A DNA stretch of 10,993 nucleotides from the NCBI GenBank assembly GCA_017424125.1, contig JAFPBM010000163.1, forward strand, positions 1 to 10,993. Direction: 5' to 3'. This document shows positions 6,788-10,993 of the stretch, piece after piece. Origin of the DNA: Clostridia bacterium (GTDB lineage Bacteria > Bacillota > Clostridia > Oscillospirales > Acutalibacteraceae). The position numbers and the translations under genes were made by a program. Within the stretch, counting starts at the first letter, position 1. Each line of letters starts with the position of its first letter. The notes beneath the pieces were generated by a model. That model ran no database searches and was not told the origin of the DNA. It saw only the letters and a program-made list of their open reading frames with translations.

Positions 6788-6803
6788 TATTTTATATAAC
6801 CAG

Positions 6804-7889
6804 ATGAAATATATAATTGATAAAGAAAAGCGCCCTCTGTATCTTCAAATTTATAAACAAATACGGGATGATATTATTGCGGGGATTTTTTCTTACAACA
6901 CAAAACTCCCGTCTAAGCGGAATTTAGCCGAAGAAACAGGAGTCAGCACAATAACCGTTGAACATGCGTATGCACTTTTGTGTGATGAGGGATACGTTGA
7001 AGCGAGAGAACGTATCGGATTTGTAGTAATATTTCGTAAAACCGACGGATTTGCGGTCTCTGTTAATATCGAAGTTCCACACTCAGTAAATCACACCGAA
7101 AACACTTACCCGGATTTTCCGATTTCGGTATTAAACAAAACGATGCGAAAGGTATTAACAGAACAAGGTGAACTTTTACTTGAAAAATCGCCAAACCGCG
7201 GTTGTGTCCAACTGCGCGAAGCAATAAAACGCTATCTTGCGCGAAACCGTGGAATTATAGTTGATACCGAACAGATTATTATCGGTTCGGGTTCGGAATA
7301 TCTGTATGGATTGATTGTTGAACTGCTTGGCAGAAATCTAACATATGCAATAGAATCGCCGTCATACAAAAAGATAGAGCAAGTTTATAAAGCCACAGAA
7401 ATTGCCTATTGTTCCCTGCCGCTTACGAGTTCGGGCATTGACAGTAACGCGCTTGCCAAAACAGACGCACACGTTTTGCACACCACACCATACCGTAGTT
7501 ATCCAAGCGGTGTTACCGCCACCGCTTCAAAACGGCACGAATATATACGGTGGGCAGAGAGAGATGCCCACTATATAATAGAAGATGATTTTGAATCCGA
7601 ATTTTCAGTTTTGACCAAACCAACCGAAACCCTTTTTGCACTGTCGAACAACGACAACGTCATATATCTTAACACCTTTTCAAAAACCATATCTCCATCT
7701 TTGCGGATTGGGTATATGGTATTACCCAAACATTTATTAAAGGTTTTTGATGAAAAATTAGGATTTTATTCCTGTACAGTACCAACTTTTATGCAACACG
7801 TTTTGACCGAACTTATTGACAACGGAGATTTCGAACGCCACATCAACCGTGTAAGAAGACGAAAGCGCAAAGAATTATCAAACAAGTAA
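6804..7889 (+). CDS. MocR/PdxR-type GntR regulator with aminotransferase-like domain, C-terminally truncated
   Basis: A chimeric transcription factor. Residues ~7-75 form a GntR winged helix-turn-helix (PLYLQIYKQIRDDI, then KLPSKRNLAEETGVSTITV), joined by a short linker to a fold-type I aminotransferase-like domain from about 105. That domain has LREAIKRYLARNRG (137-150), IIIGSGSEYLYGL (158-170), YIIEDDFESEF (257-267) and the PLP-lysine motif TFSKTISPSLRIGY (291-304) with Lys294. MocR proteins usually run to roughly 450-480 residues; this one stops at 361, just after ERHINRVRRRK, so the C-terminal small subdomain and its effector-carboxylate contact are missing. Only about 60 bases separate its stop from the next gene, and these do not continue the domain in any frame. 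It diverges from the ECF S component, a typical arrangement with a regulated vitamin transporter. PdxR-like or amino-acid sensing are both possible. Confidence 0.85.
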   Translation: MKYIIDKEKRPLYLQIYKQIRDDIIAGIFSYNTKLPSKRNLAEETGVSTITVEHAYALLCDEGYVEARERIGFVVIFRKTDGFAVSVNIEVPHSVNHTENTYPDFPISVLNKTMRKVLTEQGELLLEKSPNRGCVQLREAIKRYLARNRGIIVDTEQIIIGSGSEYLYGLIVELLGRNLTYAIESPSYKKIEQVYKATEIAYCSLPLTSSGIDSNALAKTDAHVLHTTPYRSYPSGVTATASKRHEYIRWAERDAHYIIEDDFESEFSVLTKPTETLFALSNNDNVIYLNTFSKTISPSLRIGYMVLPKHLLKVFDEKLGFYSCTVPTFMQHVLTELIDNGDFERHINRVRRRKRKELSNK

Positions 7890-7892
7890 ATC

Positions 7893-7922
7893 TTGCGCTT
7901 GAATTTTGTTTTATGCTATAAT
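7893..7922 (+). promoter_or_regulatory. Extended -10 promoter of the Dabb gene
   Basis: A perfect extended -10, TGCTATAAT (7914-7922), stands 18 bases after a weak TTGCGC (7893-7898). The extended TG compensates for the poor -35. The predicted start near 7929 gives a leader of about 24 bases with GGGGGTG just before ATG 7953. Confidence 0.7.
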
Positions 7923-7952
7923 ACTGATATGAATAATTATGGGGGTGCCGAT

Positions 7953-8246
7953 ATGGTTAAACACATTATTTTATGGAAACTTAAAAGTGAACACAATAAC
8001 GATACTGTTAAAGCAGATATAAAGAGCGAACTTGAAAAACTTATAGGTAAAATTCCCGGTCTTTTGGAAATAAACGTACAGTGTGAATCTTTGCCGTCTT
8101 CGAATGCAGACGTTATGTTATATTCTGTTTTCGAAAATGAGGCGGCGCTTAAAACTTATGCCACCCACCCCGACCACGTGTACGTTGCAGACACGTTTGT
8201 CCGCCCATTTACTGAAACTCGACTTTGTCTTGATTTTGAAGTATAA
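7953..8246 (+). CDS. Dabb-domain (stress-responsive alpha/beta barrel) protein
   Basis: A 97-aa single-domain protein of the dimeric ferredoxin-like Dabb family (PF07876). It opens with the typical MVKHIILWKLK, has GKIPGLLEINV (residues 31-41), DVMLYSVFENEAALKTYATHPDH (53-75 region) with the conserved Y-x-x-H-P-x-H element, and a C-terminal beta strand. Bacterial members are mostly of unknown role; the fold binds small hydrophobic or oxidised ligands and some relatives are enzymes. I chose ATG 7953 because GGGGGT at 7941-7946 is 6 bases upstream; an in-frame ATG at 7929 would sit at the predicted transcription start and destroy the family's N-terminus. It has its own promoter, and its stop codon directly abuts the dinB stop on the other strand. 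Confidence 0.87.
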   Translation: MVKHIILWKLKSEHNNDTVKADIKSELEKLIGKIPGLLEINVQCESLPSSNADVMLYSVFENEAALKTYATHPDHVYVADTFVRPFTETRLCLDFEV

Positions 8247-9428
8247 TCAAAAATCGTTATTTATGGTAGTGCCGCGTATTACGCTGTCACTGCCATATTT
8301 TTTTCGAATTTCAAAAATTTTATCCTCTATTTTACATTCTTCTTCCGATTTGGAAAAATCGTTAAAAATATCGGTTTGATAAGGTGTTATGCCATCTGTA
8401 AGATTGATTGCACGCAGTCCCACAGAACGCAAAGGCGTAGTAAACCCAAAATTATCTTTTAGTATTTCCATACACTTTTTTGCCATCGCGACACTGCTTT
8501 GTGTGGGCATAAGCGTGGGCGCTTGAAACTCTTTTACGTTTAGGTCAAAGGTGCGAATATGTGCTTGTACGGTATTGCAGTAAAGCCCGTGGCACCTTAA
8601 AGTTTCGGAGATTTCTTCCGACAAGGCAAGGATTATGGGCCACGCTTCATCCGCCGTGTGTATATCGTGTTTACAGGTTGTAGTTCTGCCGACACTTTTT
8701 GGTGTGGAACTTTCCGCTATGACGGGAGAATTATCGTTTCCGCTTGCATAAATATATAGTTCCTTACCCATCTTACCAAGGCGCTTTTCAAGCACTTCAC
8801 TTCCCGCCGCGGCAATATCACCAATTGTAAAAATACCAAGCGACGATAAGTTTGCAAGTGTTGCTTTGCCGACACCGAGCATAGCATCGGCTGGTAGCGG
8901 CCACACGGTTTCTTTAAAATTTTCGCGGCTTATGACGGTTACAGCGTCGGGTTTTCTAAGGTCGCTGCCGAGTTTGGCAAATACCTTATTAAAACTGACG
9001 CCCACAGAGATTGTAACGCCGATTTCCTTTTTAACATCGTGACGCAATCTTTCGGCAATATCTTCCCCGCTGCCGAACAAAAGATTACTTCCCGTAACGT
9101 CGAGCCAACATTCGTCTATTCCAAATGGCTCTACCTTGTCACTATAGCGCAGATATATTTCTTTTACGGCATTTGATACTTCCCTGTACCTTTTATAAGT
9201 TGGCGGGACTGTTATAAGGTCGGGACATTTGCGCTTGGCTTCCCAAATAGCCTCTGCCGTTTTAACGCCAAACTTTTTAGCAAGTTCATTTTTCGCCAAA
9301 ACGATGCCGTGTCGCTCTTCTTTACTTCCGCAAACCGCAATCGGACAATTCTTTATAGTAGGGTTATCAAGCACGGCGACCGATGCAAAAAAATTATTAA
9401 GGTCACAATGCAAAATAGTTCTTTCCAT
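8247..9428 (-). CDS. dinB: DNA polymerase IV (Y-family translesion polymerase)
   Basis: Error-prone Y-family polymerase that bypasses damaged template bases. The 393-aa protein has the first metal ligand Asp9 in HCDLNNFFASV (residues 7-17, steric gate probably Phe14), the Tyr-Lys-Arg-Tyr segment (78-81), and the catalytic pair Asp105-Glu106 in GIDECWLD (103-110). Further on are GVSFNKVFAKLGSDLRKPD in the palm and the little-finger domain in the last third. QTDIF at 351-355 resembles a beta-clamp-binding motif (Q-x-D/S-L-F). An Ala stands at position 18 where many homologues have Glu. ATG 9428 has AAAGGCGG 6 bases upstream (9435-9442); a TTG at 9449 would add seven residues but overlaps a probable LexA box. 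Expected to be SOS-controlled (see that entry). It is monocistronic, convergent with the Dabb gene and divergent from the flavoprotein gene. Confidence 0.95.
   Translation of the reverse strand: MERTILHCDLNNFFASVAVLDNPTIKNCPIAVCGSKEERHGIVLAKNELAKKFGVKTAEAIWEAKRKCPDLITVPPTYKRYREVSNAVKEIYLRYSDKVEPFGIDECWLDVTGSNLLFGSGEDIAERLRHDVKKEIGVTISVGVSFNKVFAKLGSDLRKPDAVTVISRENFKETVWPLPADAMLGVGKATLANLSSLGIFTIGDIAAAGSEVLEKRLGKMGKELYIYASGNDNSPVIAESSTPKSVGRTTTCKHDIHTADEAWPIILALSEEISETLRCHGLYCNTVQAHIRTFDLNVKEFQAPTLMPTQSSVAMAKKCMEILKDNFGFTTPLRSVGLRAINLTDGITPYQTDIFNDFSKSEEECKIEDKIFEIRKKYGSDSVIRGTTINNDF
8262..8304 (+). terminator. Intrinsic terminator for the Dabb transcript, inside the dinB coding end
   Basis: TATGGTAGTG (8262-8271) pairs with CACTGCCATA (8288-8297) as a 10-bp stem with one G-U pair; an inner CGTA/TACG can extend it. 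Seven T residues follow (8298-8304). On the plus strand this is a good Rho-independent terminator 15 bases beyond the Dabb stop. On the minus strand the same bases encode the last residues of Pol IV. Confidence 0.75.
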
Positions 9429-9443
9429 ACGGCACCGCCTTTC

Positions 9444-9455
9444 AAACAAATGTTC
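9444..9455 (-). promoter_or_regulatory. Candidate LexA/DinR (SOS) box of dinB
   Basis: Read on the minus strand this is GAAC-ATTT-GTTT, close to the Gram-positive DinR core GAAC-N4-GTTY. It lies 4 bases downstream of the -10 hexamer, over the predicted transcription start, where a bound repressor would block initiation. It fits the known SOS control of dinB in some bacteria; binding here is inference. Confidence 0.55.
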
Positions 9456-9459
9456 TTTT

Positions 9460-9491
9460 ATTATAGTACCACTTCAAAGTCATTTTGTAAA
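9460..9491 (-). promoter_or_regulatory. Promoter of dinB
   Basis: Minus-strand TATAAT (9465-9460) is a perfect -10. TTTACA (9491-9486) is a good -35 but is 20 bases away, longer than the optimal 17; the hexamer at ideal spacing is ACAAAA. The -10 is convincing and the -35 less so. Confidence 0.6.
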
Positions 9492-9501
9492 GTGCGTTTT
9501 A

Positions 9502-9530
9502 TTGACATTTTTTGATTTTTGTGGCATCAT
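9502..9530 (+). promoter_or_regulatory. Promoter of the flavoprotein gene pair
   Basis: A perfect TTGACA (9502-9507) is followed at 17-base spacing by CATCAT (9525-9530) with an upstream TG at 9522-9523 (extended -10 context). An overlapping alternative is TTGATT (9512-9517) with TATATT (9535-9540), also 17 bases apart. Either gives a short leader before ATG 9560. Confidence 0.6.
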
Positions 9531-9559
9531 ATTCTATATTGTTATTGGATGGTGATTTT

Positions 9560-10786
9560 ATGAATTGTGACGTTTGCATCATAGGTGGTGGCGCCGCAGG
9601 GTTAATGGCGGCTATTTCTGCCAAGACCGCTTCTCCCGAAGCATCTGTTCTTATTCTCGAAAAACTGCCGCGTGTGGGCAAAAAGATTTCGGTTACGGGC
9701 AACGGCAGATGTAATATCACAAATAAACGTGCCGACGTATCTAATTATCACGGCAAAAATCCATCCTTTATTTTATCGGCTTTCAAACAGTTTACCCTTG
9801 ACGATACCGAACGTTTTTTTGAGCAAATCGGCACACCTATTATATATGAAGGTGATAAGGGCTATCCCGCATCGTTACAGGCGGCGAGTGTTACCGACGC
9901 TTTGCGTTTTCGTTGTGATGAATTGGGTGTTGTGACCGAGTGCGAACAAAAGGTTTGCGATATTAAAAAACAAGGCGACGGATATCTTGTTATAACCGAT
10001 AAATGCCGCGTTAGTGCCAAGGCTTTAATTTGTTCTGCAGGTATGCTTTCGGGCGGAGAAAAGTTGGGTTCGGACGGCGCCGTTTTTGGAATATTAAAAA
10101 ATATGGGAATTAAAACCGTTACACCCTCCCCCGCTATTGTTCAGATAAAGACCGATACGGAATACGTGCGACAGTTAAAAGGTATTAAGGTTGACGCTTT
10201 TGTTACCGTAAAGGATAAAAACGGCAACGTTAAACGAAACGATTTTGGAGAGGTTTTATTCTGCGATTACGGCATTTCGGGTCCCCCTGTATTACAGGTT
10301 TCGGGTGACTGTGAAAACGGCGATATAATAACACTTGACCTTATGCCAAGGTATGAAGAAAACACGCTTTTTGAGGCACTTTTGCTACGAAAAAAGAACC
10401 TTAAAAACAGGACTTGTGACGAATTTTTATCAGGCTTTATAAACAAGCGTCTTGGACAGGTTGTGCTAAAAATGGCAAACGTTCCTTTGACGAAATCTGT
10501 TGATGCGTTAAATAATAAAGAAATTAAAGATGTTTGCCGCATACTTAAAGATTTTTCACTTTTTGTGCGCGGAAACGGCGGTTTTATAAACTCGCAAGTC
10601 ACTAAAGGCGGTTTGCTTTGTGACGATTTTTATGACGATACTCTTATGTGTAAAAAACACAAGGGATTGTTTGCTGTGGGCGAAATTTTGGATATTGACG
10701 GCGACTGTGGCGGATTTAATTTGCAGTGGGCTTGGAGTAGCGGTTTTGTAGCAGGACGCGCCGCCGCCAAATATACGGAGAGATAA
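9560..10786 (+). CDS. BaiN/HI0933-like FAD-dependent oxidoreductase
   Basis: A 408-aa flavoprotein of the HI0933/BaiN (YhiN) family. The N-terminal dinucleotide-binding loop CIIGGGAAGLMAA (residues 6-18) leads to an acidic strand end Glu34 for the FAD ribose. The family's GKKISVTGNGRCNITN (40-55), an LFCDYGISGPPVLQ segment in the middle domain, a TKGGL element and VGEILDIDGDCGGFNLQWAWSSG near the C-terminus (from ~373) complete the pattern. Family members are annotated variously as aminoacetone oxidase-like or bile-acid enzyme BaiN; the native substrate in such a genome is unknown and I do not assign one. ATG 9560 is preceded by GGATGGTGAT, which matches the distal part of an extended Shine-Dalgarno; an in-frame ATG at 9512 lies inside the promoter. 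It is followed after one base by another FAD-dependent gene. Confidence 0.9.
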   Translation: MNCDVCIIGGGAAGLMAAISAKTASPEASVLILEKLPRVGKKISVTGNGRCNITNKRADVSNYHGKNPSFILSAFKQFTLDDTERFFEQIGTPIIYEGDKGYPASLQAASVTDALRFRCDELGVVTECEQKVCDIKKQGDGYLVITDKCRVSAKALICSAGMLSGGEKLGSDGAVFGILKNMGIKTVTPSPAIVQIKTDTEYVRQLKGIKVDAFVTVKDKNGNVKRNDFGEVLFCDYGISGPPVLQVSGDCENGDIITLDLMPRYEENTLFEALLLRKKNLKNRTCDEFLSGFINKRLGQVVLKMANVPLTKSVDALNNKEIKDVCRILKDFSLFVRGNGGFINSQVTKGGLLCDDFYDDTLMCKKHKGLFAVGEILDIDGDCGGFNLQWAWSSGFVAGRAAAKYTER

Positions 10787-10787
10787 A

Positions 10788-10993
10788 ATGATTATTGTAA
10801 ACGACCTACATCTGCCTCTTGGGTTTACTGATGAAGATTTGTTAGAGGCTGCCGCAAAAGCCTTAAAAATAGCGCCAAAAGAAATTAAAAACATTAAATT
10901 ACACAGGCGTTCGGTTGATGCCAGACACAAGGATGACGTACATTTTTGCTGTTCTGCAACTCTATCGGTTTCGGATGAAAAACGCGCATTATC
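10788..10993 (+). CDS. COG2509-type FAD-dependent dehydrogenase, N-terminal part (runs off window)
   Basis: The first 68 codons are present. The start MIIVNDLHLPLGFTDEDLLEAAAKALKI followed by a Lys-rich stretch and HRRSVDARHKDDVHF (residues ~40-54) matches the small N-terminal domain of large uncharacterised FAD-dependent dehydrogenases of COG2509, where R-S-I/V-D-A-R-x-K-x-D is a hallmark. The FAD-binding domain would follow outside the window, so the reaction cannot be judged. GGAG at 10777-10780, inside the end of the upstream gene, is 7 bases before the ATG, and the two genes are one base apart, so they form an operon. Confidence 0.75.
   Translation, partial: MIIVNDLHLPLGFTDEDLLEAAAKALKIAPKEIKNIKLHRRSVDARHKDDVHFCCSATLSVSDEKRAL

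Noticed and set aside
6720-6803. Riboswitch in the leader between the ECF gene and the regulator
   Set aside because: The leaders on both strands are under about 50 bases and show no conserved aptamer-like multi-helix pattern; protein-based control fits better.
7893-7952. Longer Dabb protein from 7893 or from ATG 7929
   Set aside because: The extension covers the -35 and -10 elements or the predicted transcription start, and family members begin at MVKHI.
9229-9555. Plus-strand open frame antisense to the dinB start
   Set aside because: It is a reverse-strand shadow of a well-supported gene, with no family resemblance and no ribosome binding site that stands out.
9512-9559. Sixteen-residue extension of the BaiN-like protein from ATG 9512
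   Set aside because: It overlaps the promoter hexamers; the Rossmann motif starts right after ATG 9560, which has a good ribosome binding site.
10556-10930. Minus-strand open frame across the two flavoprotein genes
   Set aside because: Antisense to two recognised genes and without any motif; taken as chance.
1-10993. Mobile element, prophage, CRISPR or defence system
   Set aside because: No transposase, integrase, repeat-spacer array or defence family is visible, and all genes are recognisable chromosomal families with uniform-looking codon use.

Overview
The window looks like ordinary chromosomal DNA from a low-to-moderate-GC anaerobic Firmicute, probably class Clostridia. Three things suggest this. 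The gene order DUF1934-argS resembles Bacillus ywiB-argS. The Gram-positive-type families DUF436/YwlG, ECF S component and MocR-type regulator are all present. Ribosome binding sites are strong AGGAGG-like sites and the dinB promoter carries a DinR/LexA-type box. I see no IS element, prophage, CRISPR array or toxin-antitoxin pair. The genus cannot be named from the sequence alone.

Layout. (1) 1-1715, plus strand: the 3' end of nth (endonuclease III), then pyridoxamine kinase and the tRNA t6A dehydratase TcdA, nearly touching and closed by a clear terminator. (2) 1720-5666, plus strand: a compact murI / DUF1934 / argS / ttcA-like run (glutamate racemase, calycin-like protein, arginyl-tRNA synthetase, PP-loop tRNA thiolase). 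It is followed by a tRNA-Leu(UAA) with its own consensus promoter and a terminator that can act in both directions. (3) 5668-6710, minus strand: an ECF transporter S component followed by a DUF436 (YwlG) gene. Divergent from these, at 6804-7889, is a GntR/aminotransferase (MocR/PdxR-type) regulator that lacks the C-terminal part of its aminotransferase domain. (4) 7893-8304: a short Dabb-domain gene with its own extended -10 promoter. Its stop codon abuts the stop codon of the convergent dinB gene, and its apparent terminator lies inside the dinB coding sequence. (5) 8247-9491, minus strand: dinB (DNA polymerase IV) with a candidate LexA box just downstream of its -10. (6) 9502-10993, plus strand: two FAD-dependent enzymes in tandem, a BaiN/HI0933-like flavoprotein and the start of a COG2509-type dehydrogenase cut off by the window edge.

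How the genes may work together. Much of the window serves tRNA (ArgRS, TtcA-like thiolase, TcdA, tRNA-Leu), DNA repair (Nth, Pol IV) and the cell wall (MurI). The most interesting part is the divergent ECF-S / MocR-type regulator pair. MocR/PdxR regulators sense PLP or PLP adducts and some control vitamin B6 genes, and a B6 kinase lies about 6 kb away, so a B6 uptake and salvage role is a reasonable but unproven inference. The intergenic region holds a 12-bp perfect palindrome placed where it could control both promoters. No gene-free stretch exceeds about 140 bases.
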